A DNA stretch of 64,000 bases from assembly GCA_015486075.1 (NCBI GenBank), contig WFSG01000005.1, positions 186,001-250,000 on the forward strand, given 5' to 3'. This DNA comes from Deltaproteobacteria bacterium (GTDB lineage Bacteria; Desulfobacterota; Desulfomonilia; UBA1062). The notes beneath the pieces were generated by a model. It was not told the origin of the DNA and made no database searches. It saw nothing but the letters and a program-made list of their open reading frames with translations. This document shows positions 40,574 to 49,927 of this stretch, piece after piece (the first letter of the stretch is position 1; every line of letters starts with the position of its first letter). Position numbers and translations under genes: made by a program.

Positions 40574-41491
40574 TTATACACATATTCTATTCTGCCTGAA
40601 TATATTCTTGCATTGTTCAAGCCTATCTGCGCCCATGAACCTTGTCATCGCTGGATCGTGGTAGAGGATGCTCTTTTTGCCTATCTTATAATTCTTCTTA
40701 TGCCAGAGAGGATTATAAGCTAGCAGCTGAGCCTTTCTTATTCCGAGTGACTTGAGGAAAGTGGCAATGGCCTCCATGTTTGACCTTGTGTCGGTTATGC
40801 GCGGGACGAGTGGGGTCCGTGGTACCAATTCCATCGTGTCCTTATTGGACATTTTGTTTAACGCCTTAAAGTTTTCAAGTATCTTTTTGTTACTTACCCC
40901 GCAGTACTTTCTGTGCTCATCTTCGTTGAACAGTTTTATATCGTAATATAAGGTATCTACTAATGGATAGACAAGGGTCATGAAACTCTCAAGATTAAAG
41001 TGCCCACATGTTTCCACGAGGGTGTGTATGCCTTTTTTCTTCAGCATACCCAGCAACTCAGATATAAATTCCATGTGCATGGTAGGCTCTCCTCCGGATA
41101 AGGTTACACCTCCACCAGAGGACTTGTAAAAGGCCTCGTACTTTATTATTGTGTCAAAGACTTCTTTGACACTCATTTCTGTTCCAACCTTCTCTAGAGC
41201 GCCTGACGGGCAGTTATCCACGCATTCAAAGCAGAGGATACACTTAGATCTGTCTATGAAAAATAGATTTTCTTTTGATATTGCCTTAACAGGACATGTT
41301 TCTATACAGGTATCACACGCGATGCATCTATCGGGATCGTAGGATATCTCGACATTGGGTGATTTACTTTCAGGGTTGTGACACCATACGCAATCTAGTG
41401 GACAACCCTTGAAGAAGATGACGCCCCTGATACCAGGGCCGTCATCTAAAGAATTACCCTTTATCTCTAGGATAAGAGGTGTCTTGGCCAT
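40574..41491 (-). CDS. Glycyl radical enzyme activating protein (radical SAM, two ferredoxin-type clusters)
   Basis: FFKGCPLDCVWCHNPES; CIACDTCIETCP and CILCFECVDNCP; GGGVTLSGGEPTMH. Confidence 0.95.
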   Translation of the reverse strand: MAKTPLILEIKGNSLDDGPGIRGVIFFKGCPLDCVWCHNPESKSPNVEISYDPDRCIACDTCIETCPVKAISKENLFFIDRSKCILCFECVDNCPSGALEKVGTEMSVKEVFDTIIKYEAFYKSSGGGVTLSGGEPTMHMEFISELLGMLKKKGIHTLVETCGHFNLESFMTLVYPLVDTLYYDIKLFNEDEHRKYCGVSNKKILENFKALNKMSNKDTMELVPRTPLVPRITDTRSNMEAIATFLKSLGIRKAQLLAYNPLWHKKNYKIGKKSILYHDPAMTRFMGADRLEQCKNIFRQNRICV

Positions 41492-41502
41492 GTTATGTCT
41501 CT

Positions 41503-44469
41503 TTATACCCCGTATTCTGTCCTTTCCACCAGCTCTACTTGCATTTCCTTGTTCAGGGTTACGAAGTATGCGTTGTACCCCGATATACGCACAAGTAGAT
41601 TCCTGTAGTTCTCTGGGTTGGCCATAGCATCCTTGAGCGTCTCAGATGTTACCACGTTGAACTGCATCTGCATTCCTCCCTCGTCAAAGTATGTCTTTAC
41701 GTATGAATGCATGGCGTTTACTATATCCTCTCTTGAGTCGTTTGCGCTAGGCGTTAGCTTCACGTTGAAGGCCATGTTGTTGTCCATATTTTCAGGATCA
41801 AGCCTTGCCACGTCTTTTATGTTATCGAGGAAGTTTCTTGAGGCAAGCGGGTGGGGTGTAAGCCCGGGTGTAAAGGCTTTCCCTGAAAGTCTTCCTGATG
41901 GAAGTGCACCTGAGAGGTTTCCATAAGCAACATGCTGTGACATGGACCAGAAGCCCGAGGTATACCTGCCTCCCCTGAAATTCTTATGTGATGCATACAG
42001 GTCGTGTATCAGCTTGGTGGTCCTCTTCGCTATTTGAAGAGCCTCTTCATTGCCAGATCCGAACCTTGGTACCCTGTACTGAACAAGTGCATGTAGCTTT
42101 GGATCGTTCTTGAAGTTGTTGTCAATGGCCTTCTTGAGGTCCTTGAAAGATATTCTTTCCTCGTCGAAGACCAGTTTCTTGATTACCATCATGGAATCTA
42201 CAACATCGGCAAGGCCTATGTTTGCACTACCAGAGGTATTGTACCTTGCACCGCCCTTTGTTACGTCGAGTGCCTTTTCTATTGCACCATCTATCATGGT
42301 GCTTAGTAGGGGCGTAGGCCTATAATAGGCGTGTATCTCGGCCAGCATGTTGTTAAGCTCTACTGCATGGTGTACGAGAAACCTCAGTTGCTCGGCAAAA
42401 GCGTTGTAGAAGTCCTCGAAGGTCTCGAATGTACCATCTTCTATTGAGCCTGTCTTGGGTCCGAGATCCCATTTCATCAGGGGGTGTCTCCCGTTGTTCA
42501 GGGCCATCTCAAGGGCAGCAACAAGGTTCAAGAGTATAGAGCCTGTATGGCCCATGTGCTTCCCTGACAGCGTAGGCTCCACACACCCGGTTGCTGACCA
42601 GTTCCTGATATCTTCTATCGGGTAGCCGTGTTGTTCAAGGGCCTTGAATACAGCCTTGTCATTATGCATGGAAGGGGTTGCTGCAGTTATAAGGTTTACC
42701 TCACATAACCTTTTCAGGTAGGTATCGCTGTTTTTATCTGGATTGAATCTGGCATTTACGTTGGGGTCACGTATAGATAGCATCTCAGTAACCTTAAGAA
42801 AGATATAGGTCATGTCATTCACTGCATCTTCACCTTCAGGTGTAACCCCACCAAGGGTTATAGCCTGATCCGAGGAGCTACCACCAAATAGATAGTTACC
42901 TATATCCGGTACCAGCGGCAGATGATCGGTACATCGCATGTAAAAGCACCCCACAAGCTCAATGGCTTTTTTGATGTATTGTTGCCTTTCTTCATCTGTG
43001 TAGAGCTTCTCCATATCCATCTCGTAATAGGGCTGTAGCCATTGGTCAAGTCTCCCGAGGGATAGCCCTGTATTTGTGTTCTCCATGTGCAGGGCAACCC
43101 ACATGATCCATATGGAGTTTATTGCTTCGTCTAGAGATGTGGCTGGCCTCTCTGGGACCTTTGAGCATATATCAGCGAGCCTTGAGAGTTCCTGTTTTCT
43201 GATGGGATCTTTTTCTTTCTGGGCTAGTCTGTTTGCTTGCCTAGATAGGTTAAGTGCATAGGCGTTTACTCCTTCTAGGGCGATTATCATAGATTCTAGG
43301 GTTGCTTTTTTGCCCTGATCGCTTATTGTCTCAATGCGACTTTGAATGTCTTCTATTATACCCTTGGTGCCCTTTTCTAGTACGAGTGGGAAATTGGGTA
43401 TCGTGTGGGATATGGCGACTGACTTCCATACAAAGTATGCCACGAAGCGTTCGTCAATCTGTTCACCAAGCGGGTAGTTATACTTCTTTCTTACGAGTTC
43501 CCTGAAATTTTTCTCTGCCCAGAAGGGAAACACGTCGTAATGGAGCACATTCCTGTCTTGTTCAGAAATACTGTAAGGGTTCAATATGCGCTTGTTCATA
43601 GAGTCAAGCTCGCCCCATATCATTGAGCCCTGTGCGTCAGGGTATATGACCACTCCTATCTCCTTTGCTGTGGTGGTTCCTGCTATTAGATCGTTTTTTC
43701 TTATTATGGGTTTTCTGTTCTGCATCAGGTACTTGAATGCAAGGGCTTGGCGCATCTCCGGTACCCATGGCTTGCCTGATTTGTCACTATCAAAACCGTT
43801 TCCACTGTACCACTCGGTAAGTAATCTAGGCCGTTCTGAACAGACCTCTGGCATGGTGTTAAAATGTATGTCGAGGAATTCCTTAAGCCTTGGGAAGTCC
43901 TCTATGCTATACTGTCTTAGGTACGGTTCATCCAGGTACTTGACGCCTGTATCTCTATTCTCGGCCTTCATCCTGTAATTCTTCCTTGCATTCAGTTCCT
44001 TTGCCAGCTTAGGATTGTTCATGGAGTATTCCCTTTTCCTAGCCTGAACGTCATTGGCGTGGATCTTGTCGAGCATTCTCTGGTGTTTCTTTCCCATTAA
44101 GAGTGCCACGTAGAAGTTAAAAAGTTGAAGGTAGGAGAGGTTTCCTTCCAGCATCAGTCTGTTTTGAAGAATAAGGTTCAGTACCTCGTTAGGCGTTATG
44201 TTAAGCATCTCCTTTAGTGTATCTTCATCAACAAAGTTAAGCACGACATCCGTGTTGCTTGGTATGTGACCAAGAACCTTCACGTGGCCATCCTTGAACA
44301 CGATGCTTTGGTTCACGCTACCTGTAACAGTCCTAAACCCAATGGAAAAATTGATCCATCCAGTGCTGCCTTTCATGTACCTCTTTAGGGCTGGCCTCAG
44401 GTTAAACTGCAATGCAAATAAATGTAGTAGCACGGCCGTCAGCACGTTGTAAGCCTTTTTTGTTTTCAT
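41503..44469 (-). CDS. Glycyl radical enzyme, glycerol/choline lyase-like superfamily, with SCP2-like N-terminal extension
   Basis: NWSATGCVEPTLSGKHMGHTG (Cys/Glu site), C-term NLLVRISGYNAYFVTLNKEMQVELVERTEYGV (Gly radical loop); start at MKTKKAY after AAAGGAGACC. Confidence 0.92.
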   Translation of the reverse strand: MKTKKAYNVLTAVLLHLFALQFNLRPALKRYMKGSTGWINFSIGFRTVTGSVNQSIVFKDGHVKVLGHIPSNTDVVLNFVDEDTLKEMLNITPNEVLNLILQNRLMLEGNLSYLQLFNFYVALLMGKKHQRMLDKIHANDVQARKREYSMNNPKLAKELNARKNYRMKAENRDTGVKYLDEPYLRQYSIEDFPRLKEFLDIHFNTMPEVCSERPRLLTEWYSGNGFDSDKSGKPWVPEMRQALAFKYLMQNRKPIIRKNDLIAGTTTAKEIGVVIYPDAQGSMIWGELDSMNKRILNPYSISEQDRNVLHYDVFPFWAEKNFRELVRKKYNYPLGEQIDERFVAYFVWKSVAISHTIPNFPLVLEKGTKGIIEDIQSRIETISDQGKKATLESMIIALEGVNAYALNLSRQANRLAQKEKDPIRKQELSRLADICSKVPERPATSLDEAINSIWIMWVALHMENTNTGLSLGRLDQWLQPYYEMDMEKLYTDEERQQYIKKAIELVGCFYMRCTDHLPLVPDIGNYLFGGSSSDQAITLGGVTPEGEDAVNDMTYIFLKVTEMLSIRDPNVNARFNPDKNSDTYLKRLCEVNLITAATPSMHNDKAVFKALEQHGYPIEDIRNWSATGCVEPTLSGKHMGHTGSILLNLVAALEMALNNGRHPLMKWDLGPKTGSIEDGTFETFEDFYNAFAEQLRFLVHHAVELNNMLAEIHAYYRPTPLLSTMIDGAIEKALDVTKGGARYNTSGSANIGLADVVDSMMVIKKLVFDEERISFKDLKKAIDNNFKNDPKLHALVQYRVPRFGSGNEEALQIAKRTTKLIHDLYASHKNFRGGRYTSGFWSMSQHVAYGNLSGALPSGRLSGKAFTPGLTPHPLASRNFLDNIKDVARLDPENMDNNMAFNVKLTPSANDSREDIVNAMHSYVKTYFDEGGMQMQFNVVTSETLKDAMANPENYRNLLVRISGYNAYFVTLNKEMQVELVERTEYGV

Positions 44470-44506
44470 TGGATGGTCTCCTTTTTCTTGCATTAATATG
44501 TTCTCC

Positions 44507-45151
44507 TCACGAGTTATCCTCTGTAAAAGGAGCAATAAGTTCGTCTAACATCCTGTCTATCAATACTTGTGTATCTTCACTTACCTCCTGGAGCACCCTG
44601 CTGTTGTAAAGGGTCACAATGCCATGGAGAGTCGTCCAGAGCTTCAAGGTACAATAATCTACATCACTTTCTTTTACAGCCTTGTTAAGTCTTGAGATTT
44701 CCTTTATAACTTGTGAGGTTATATGTGCTACCTTTAGGGCAGTCTCCTTTTCAAAGCGTGCCACAGGTTCTATCTTTGTACCCACGTAGTCTGCATATTT
44801 GGGGGTGTTTCTATTGAACATGATATCATAATAATTGGCATTTTCTATTCCAAAGCTCATGTATGTTTCCATCATTGCCCTGAGTCTTGATATAGAGTTT
44901 TTATGCGTTTTGTATGCCTTTAGAAACAATTCGTAGAGTAAGGCGAAGCCCTCGGTCTGGATGGATAGATATAATTCATCCTTGTTAGTGTAATAATTGT
45001 ATATGTTGGCAGCAGTCATACCTATTCTTGAGGCGAGTTTTCTCATGCTGAAATTGCTGAAGCCTTCCTCTAGAATGATGTTAAGAGCCTCGTCAAGTAT
45101 CCTGTCCCTTGTTTCTTGAACCACCTCGGCCTTGCGTGCTGGTTTTGGCAC
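44507..45151 (-). CDS. TetR/AcrR family transcriptional regulator
   Basis: TRDRILDEALNIILEEGFSNFSMRKLASRIGMTAANIYNYYTNKDELYL. Confidence 0.93.
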   Translation of the reverse strand: MPKPARKAEVVQETRDRILDEALNIILEEGFSNFSMRKLASRIGMTAANIYNYYTNKDELYLSIQTEGFALLYELFLKAYKTHKNSISRLRAMMETYMSFGIENANYYDIMFNRNTPKYADYVGTKIEPVARFEKETALKVAHITSQVIKEISRLNKAVKESDVDYCTLKLWTTLHGIVTLYNSRVLQEVSEDTQVLIDRMLDELIAPFTEDNS

Positions 45152-45176
45152 CGATAAACTCCTTTTTTCTATTTCA

Positions 45177-45216
45177 TTAACTATGTTAACTTAACGCTGT
45201 TTAGTTCTTATGTCAA
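45177..45216 (-). promoter_or_regulatory. Candidate promoter/operator of the tetR-GRE operon
   Basis: Minus strand TTGACA-17-TAAGTT with three GTTAA repeats and AACTA...TAGTT dyad over the -10 region. Confidence 0.4.
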
Positions 45217-45390
45217 GATAATTAAGTGTCTTGTGTCAATAGCCGATGGGATAGCGTCAGGACGCATTTAGATGATTTTATCAGAAATTTTTTCAAAGGG
45301 TCTTGACAAAGAAGAAGTCGGTTTTATTTTATTGCTAGCTTTTAATGTCGTTTAGTGGGGATTCTGGTCCAAAAAGGGAGGTCTTAAATA

Positions 45391-45420
45391 AAAGGGGAGT
45401 AGGTTTACCTACTCCCCTTT
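45391..45420 (-). terminator. clpB terminator
   Basis: AAAGGGGAGTAGGT-TT-ACCTACTCCCCTTT, 14-bp perfect stem, T-rich 3' side on minus strand. Confidence 0.85.
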
Positions 45421-45435
45421 GGTTTAAGAGGTCAA

Positions 45436-48087
45436 TTATAGTCCTTGCTGGGCCTGTTCTAACTCTTCTTGGCTTGGTGCATGTTTTGTATTTACCACGA
45501 GTTTTCCAGCCGCTGTATCCACATAGACGGTTGATCCATCCGCTAGTTCTCCAGAGACTATTGCCCTTGCTATACGTGTTTCGAGTTCGTGTTGCAAGAA
45601 GCGCTTGAGAGGTCTTGCACCGTAGACAGGGTCAAAACCCTCTCTTGCAATGAACTCCCTTGCTTGATCGCTCATTTCAATCTTTATCTGCTTCTCTGAC
45701 AGTCTCTTTCTTATGTCTTCTAACAGTAGCTCCACTATTCTTTTTATCTCTTCGAGTCTTAGTGGCTTGAACAGTACTATATCGTCAACGCGGTTAAGAA
45801 ATTCTGGGCGAAAATGCATCCTTAGCTCTTTCATGACAGTGTCTTTTACTTCTTCGGTTAACATTCCTCCCGTGGTTACGCCCTCGACTAGGTGATCTGA
45901 ACCTATGTTGGATGTCATTATGATGACCGTATTCTTGAAGTTGACAGTACGTCCATGAGAGTCAGTAACCCTGCCGTCGTCAAGTATCTGTAGGAGCACA
46001 TTAAACACGTCGTGATGGGCCTTTTCTATCTCATCGAATAGGATTACCGAATAAGGCTTCCTCCTTACTGCCTCTGTTAGTTGGCCACCCTCTTCGTACC
46101 CAACGTATCCTGGGGGTGAACCTATGAGCCTGGATACAGTGTGTTTCTCCATGTACTCACTCATGTCTATCCTGATCATGTTATCCTCTGTGTCGAATAG
46201 TGCCTCGGCAAGTGTCTTCGCCAGCTCGGTCTTTCCTACGCCAGTAGGCCCCAGAAAGATGAATGATCCAATAGGTCTCCTGGGATCCTTTATACCTGAA
46301 CGTGCACGTATCACCGCATCTGCAACAAGATTTACAGCCTCATCCTGGCCAACTACCCTCTTGTGAAGTATCTCGTCCAGTCTCAGTAGTTTTTCTTTTT
46401 CTCCCTCTACCAAACGGGATATTGGTATTCCAGTCCACCTTGATATTATCTCTGCAATTATGTCCTCGGTGACGCTTTCCCGTAGGAGCCTCTTTGAATA
46501 ACTTGCGTTGTTCAGCCTTTCTTCCTCTTCACGGAGTTTGGCCTGGAGTTCGGGTAGTCTGCCGTGTTTCAGTTCTGCGGCCCTGTTGAGATCATATTCC
46601 CTTTCAGCCTTCTCTATATGCCTTCTGGTTTCCTCTATCTCCTTCCTCAAGCTACTTACCTTATGCAGTGCATTCTTTTCTTTTTCCCATTGGGCCCGCA
46701 TCTCGGCTTCCTGAACCTTCAGTTCAGCAAGTTCCTTCCTGAGTTCTTCAAGACGCGCCTTACTTGCTTTGTCCTTTTCCTTCTTGAGTGCAGCCTCTTC
46801 TATCTCAAGCTGCATGACTTTCCTGGTCACTTCATCCAGCTCAGAGGGCATTGAATCAATCTCGGTCCTTATCATTGCGCATGCTTCATCTATAAGGTCT
46901 ATGGCCTTATCAGGGAGGAAACGGTCCGATATGTAACGGTTCGAGAGCATGGCTGCAGCAACTAAAGCGCCATCATTTATCTTTACACCATGATGTACCT
47001 CGAAGCGCTCCTTAAGACCACGAAGGATGGATATTGTATCTTCTACACTTGGCGGCTCGATGAGTACTGGTTGGAAACGTCTTTCAAGGGCAGCATCCTT
47101 TTCTATATACTTTCTGTACTCATCGACGGTTGTTGCACCTATACAATGCAATTCGCCCCTTGCAAGCATTGGCTTTAACATGTTACCTGCATCCATTGCT
47201 CCTTCGGCACGTCCAGCGCCAACTATATTATGGATTTCGTCTATGAATAGGATTATCTGCCCTTGTTTTGCCTTTATCTCGTTCAGGACTGCCTTCAGTC
47301 TCTCTTCGAATTCTCCCCTGAATTTTGCACCAGCAATAAGTGCGCCCATGTCAAGGGCGTATATAGTCTTATTCTTAAGGCCCTCTGGTACGTCGCCCCG
47401 CACTATTCTCTGTGCAAGGCCTTCTACTATGGCTGTTTTTCCAACACCAGGTTCGCCTATTAACACAGGATTATTCTTGGTCTTTCTAGAGAGTATACGT
47501 ATGACCCTTCTTATCTCGGCATCCCTTCCGATTACCGGGTCGAGCTTGCCAAGCCTGGCCTGTTCAACAAGATCCTGTCCGTATTTTTTGAGTGCCTCGT
47601 AGGATGTCTCAGGGGTTGCACTTGTAACACGTTGATTGCCACGTACATCCGTTAGTGCCTGGAGGAAACGCTCCCTCGTTATATTGAACTGGGAGAAAAT
47701 ACGACCAGCCGGAGAAGTATTTCCCTCTTCAAGTATAGCAAGGGCGAGATGTTCTACGGAGACATACTCGTCCTTCATGTGCTGGGCCTCCTGCTCGGCC
47801 TTTATGAGTAGTTTGTTTAGTCTCTGTGTAACGTAGACCTTGCCAGGTTCTACTCCTGGGCCAGAGACCTTTGGGCGTTTTTCAAGTTCTTTTATTAGCT
47901 CCTTCCTGAAGCTTTCTATGGGCACGTCCATTTTTGTGAGCAGGCGTGGAAAGAGGCCATCTTCCTGATCCACCAGGGCTAATAGCAAGTGCTCGCCGTC
48001 TATCTCCACGTGGCCATATTGTATGGCCTTTGCTTGCGCTTCTTGTAAGGCCTCCTGAGATTTCTGTGTCAAAGTGTTTATATCCAT
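45436..48087 (-). CDS. clpB: ATP-dependent disaggregase ClpB
   Basis: Two AAA+ modules: [18 protein letters not shown] and [20 protein letters not shown]; long coiled-coil insert. Confidence 0.97.
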   Translation of the reverse strand: MDINTLTQKSQEALQEAQAKAIQYGHVEIDGEHLLLALVDQEDGLFPRLLTKMDVPIESFRKELIKELEKRPKVSGPGVEPGKVYVTQRLNKLLIKAEQEAQHMKDEYVSVEHLALAILEEGNTSPAGRIFSQFNITRERFLQALTDVRGNQRVTSATPETSYEALKKYGQDLVEQARLGKLDPVIGRDAEIRRVIRILSRKTKNNPVLIGEPGVGKTAIVEGLAQRIVRGDVPEGLKNKTIYALDMGALIAGAKFRGEFEERLKAVLNEIKAKQGQIILFIDEIHNIVGAGRAEGAMDAGNMLKPMLARGELHCIGATTVDEYRKYIEKDAALERRFQPVLIEPPSVEDTISILRGLKERFEVHHGVKINDGALVAAAMLSNRYISDRFLPDKAIDLIDEACAMIRTEIDSMPSELDEVTRKVMQLEIEEAALKKEKDKASKARLEELRKELAELKVQEAEMRAQWEKEKNALHKVSSLRKEIEETRRHIEKAEREYDLNRAAELKHGRLPELQAKLREEEERLNNASYSKRLLRESVTEDIIAEIISRWTGIPISRLVEGEKEKLLRLDEILHKRVVGQDEAVNLVADAVIRARSGIKDPRRPIGSFIFLGPTGVGKTELAKTLAEALFDTEDNMIRIDMSEYMEKHTVSRLIGSPPGYVGYEEGGQLTEAVRRKPYSVILFDEIEKAHHDVFNVLLQILDDGRVTDSHGRTVNFKNTVIIMTSNIGSDHLVEGVTTGGMLTEEVKDTVMKELRMHFRPEFLNRVDDIVLFKPLRLEEIKRIVELLLEDIRKRLSEKQIKIEMSDQAREFIAREGFDPVYGARPLKRFLQHELETRIARAIVSGELADGSTVYVDTAAGKLVVNTKHAPSQEELEQAQQGL

Positions 48088-48139
48088 AACTTATCTTCCT
48101 CCCGTGTGCTGGTAAATCGAATATCCTAGCTACTTCATT

Positions 48140-48167
48140 TATAGGGGCATGTACGTTCTGTTTCAAG
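48140..48167 (-). promoter_or_regulatory. Sigma-32-like heat-shock promoter of clpB
   Basis: Minus strand CTTGAAA-N13-CCCCTATA. Confidence 0.7.
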
Positions 48168-48219
48168 AAGCATGCAATGTCTTAAACATGTGGTTATGAC
48201 CTGAAGATATTTGGAGGAT

Positions 48220-48242
48220 AAAAAAGGGGGGCATTGCCCCCT
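48220..48242 (-). terminator. Rho-independent terminator of the hsp20 operon
   Basis: GGGGGC-AAT-GCCCCC then TTTTTT on minus strand. Confidence 0.88.
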
Positions 48243-48264
48243 TTCTAAAAGTTTTGATACTTTT

Positions 48265-48774
48265 TTATTCCGTTTTTACCTTGATCTTCTTCGTTTCCTT
48301 CTGTGCTCTTGCCAACTTGGGTATGGTAACATAAAGAACGCCTTTCTTAAACTTTGCTTCAGCCTTGTCCGGATCTATTTCACCTGGCAGAGAGATCACC
48401 CTCTGAAAGGACCCAAAGGATCTTTCTCGATAATAGCAATCTTTTTCCTTTTCCTCCTTTTCCTCCCTTTTTTCTCCCTTAATGGTCAGGGCATCGTTGG
48501 ATAGATGTATCTCTATATCGTTATCGTCCATTCCAGGCAGCTCTGCCGTTACCCTGAACTCTTTGTCATCTTCAGTGAGGTCGATACTTGGACTGAATGC
48601 CCCCAAGCTTTCCTCTATACCACCAAATGGGGCAATGTCAAAATCATGGAAGAAATCATCAAATAGCCTATTCATAGCCTTTTGTAGACTTACAATTGGG
48701 TGTTCTGCGCCTTCCCTCCTAATTCCAACATCCTTCCTTCCCCAGTTCCAAGGGGCTATATCTCTGATTGCCAT
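48265..48774 (-). CDS. Hsp20/alpha-crystallin small heat shock protein
   Basis: SIDLTEDDKEFRVTAELPGMDDNDIEIHLSNDALTIKGEKR; start at MAIRD by SD position. Confidence 0.95.
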   Translation of the reverse strand: MAIRDIAPWNWGRKDVGIRREGAEHPIVSLQKAMNRLFDDFFHDFDIAPFGGIEESLGAFSPSIDLTEDDKEFRVTAELPGMDDNDIEIHLSNDALTIKGEKREEKEEKEKDCYYRERSFGSFQRVISLPGEIDPDKAEAKFKKGVLYVTIPKLARAQKETKKIKVKTE

Positions 48775-48814
48775 GCTGATCACCTCCTTCTAAGAATTGT
48801 TGTTCCTTGATCTA

Positions 48815-49225
48815 TTATTCTGCCTTGACCTCTATCTTCCTTGCCTTTGCAGGCTCTGCCTTTGGAAGAGAGAGTCTTAGCACTCCATTTTTCATCTTTG
48901 CCTCTATTTTATCGCGGTTTATCTCTTCCGAGAGGTTGAAAGCCCTGTAGTAATCACCTGTCTCAAACTCAGAATACACCATGTTGTACCCTTCATGGGC
49001 CTCTGGTTCCAGACTGGCTTCTAGCGTGAGAAGGTCCTTCTCAAGAGTTATATTCACGGATTTCTCAGTGGCCCCAGGCAGGTCTGCCAGTATTACAATG
49101 TCGTCGTTCGTCTCATATATGTCCACTGCAGGGACAAAGGTTTTTCTGTCCCTTGTCCTCTCGACAAAGGTTGCAGGCCTTGCTTCATCTTTCTTAATCT
49201 TTATTTGTTTCTCCTTGTCTGCCAT
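48815..49225 (-). CDS. Hsp20/alpha-crystallin small heat shock protein
   Basis: AVDIYETNDDIVILADLPGATEKSVNITLEKDLLTLEA; start at MADKEK. Confidence 0.95.
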   Translation of the reverse strand: MADKEKQIKIKKDEARPATFVERTRDRKTFVPAVDIYETNDDIVILADLPGATEKSVNITLEKDLLTLEASLEPEAHEGYNMVYSEFETGDYYRAFNLSEEINRDKIEAKMKNGVLRLSLPKAEPAKARKIEVKAE

Positions 49226-49242
49226 GTCTATCACCTCCTTTA

Positions 49243-49680
49243 TTAATCAGCTGTTCTCACAGATATCTTTCTAGGTTTATCCGCCTCGGCCCTTGGAAGG
49301 GTTATCTTAAGGATCCCCGCGTTATAATTTGCCTCTACCTTGCTACTATCTACGCTAAAAGGCAGGTGAACCGTCCTCACGAAATTACCATGTACCCTCT
49401 CCCTCCTGTGCCAGATAACGTTCTTATCAGGCTTTTCTTCCGCTCGCGATCCCTTTATGGTTAGAGCGTCGCCAGTAACTGAGATGTCAATATCCTTGGG
49501 ATCAACACCAGGGATTTCTGTTGTAACTATTGCATCGTTCTCGCTAGCCCATATGTTAATACCCGGTGCTCCCTGTGCGTAATATGCCCTACCTGTCGTG
49601 GCTATTCCTGAGAATACACGGTTTAACTCGTCTTGAAGTCTCTGTATCTCTCTCCATGGATCCCAACTTGTCCACAACAT
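49243..49680 (-). CDS. Hsp20/alpha-crystallin small heat shock protein
   Basis: GINIWASENDAIVTTEIPGVDPKDIDISVTGDALTIKGSR; start at MLWTSWDPW. Confidence 0.95.
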   Translation of the reverse strand: MLWTSWDPWREIQRLQDELNRVFSGIATTGRAYYAQGAPGINIWASENDAIVTTEIPGVDPKDIDISVTGDALTIKGSRAEEKPDKNVIWHRRERVHGNFVRTVHLPFSVDSSKVEANYNAGILKITLPRAEADKPRKISVRTAD

Positions 49681-49739
49681 CCTGATCACCTCCTTGCAAA
49701 AAGTTTGTTGAGATCTAGCTCTCAACAGCTTCTGCAAGT

Positions 49740-49769
49740 ATATTAGGGTCCATGAATTTGAATTTCAAG
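49740..49769 (-). promoter_or_regulatory. Sigma-32-like heat-shock promoter of the hsp20 operon
   Basis: Minus strand CTTGAAA-N14-CCCTAATAT. Confidence 0.65.
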
Positions 49770-49796
49770 ACGGGAACTGAATGCGATAGGTAGTCA

Positions 49797-49826
49797 ATGG
49801 CATGCTGATATTACCTAACATGCCAT
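49797..49826. repeat. Inverted repeat upstream of the hsp20 promoter
   Basis: ATGGCATG-14 nt-CATGCCAT. Confidence 0.65.
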
Positions 49827-49927
49827 GGCTTGGGGATGAGCGGTCTTTATTATAAGCCAAAACCTGGCTTTTCTTTCTTTGACTAAGGTAAATTGGATCT
49901 CGAAAACAAGTGCTAGGCCCTGTGATA

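Noticed and set aside
45223-45250. TAAG-N15-GCCGATGG resembling a sigma-28 promoter
   Set aside because: Weak match and no plausible + strand gene downstream
45345-45608. 87-aa + ORF at the clpB 3' end
   Set aside because: Reads through the clpB terminator hairpin and antisense to clpB
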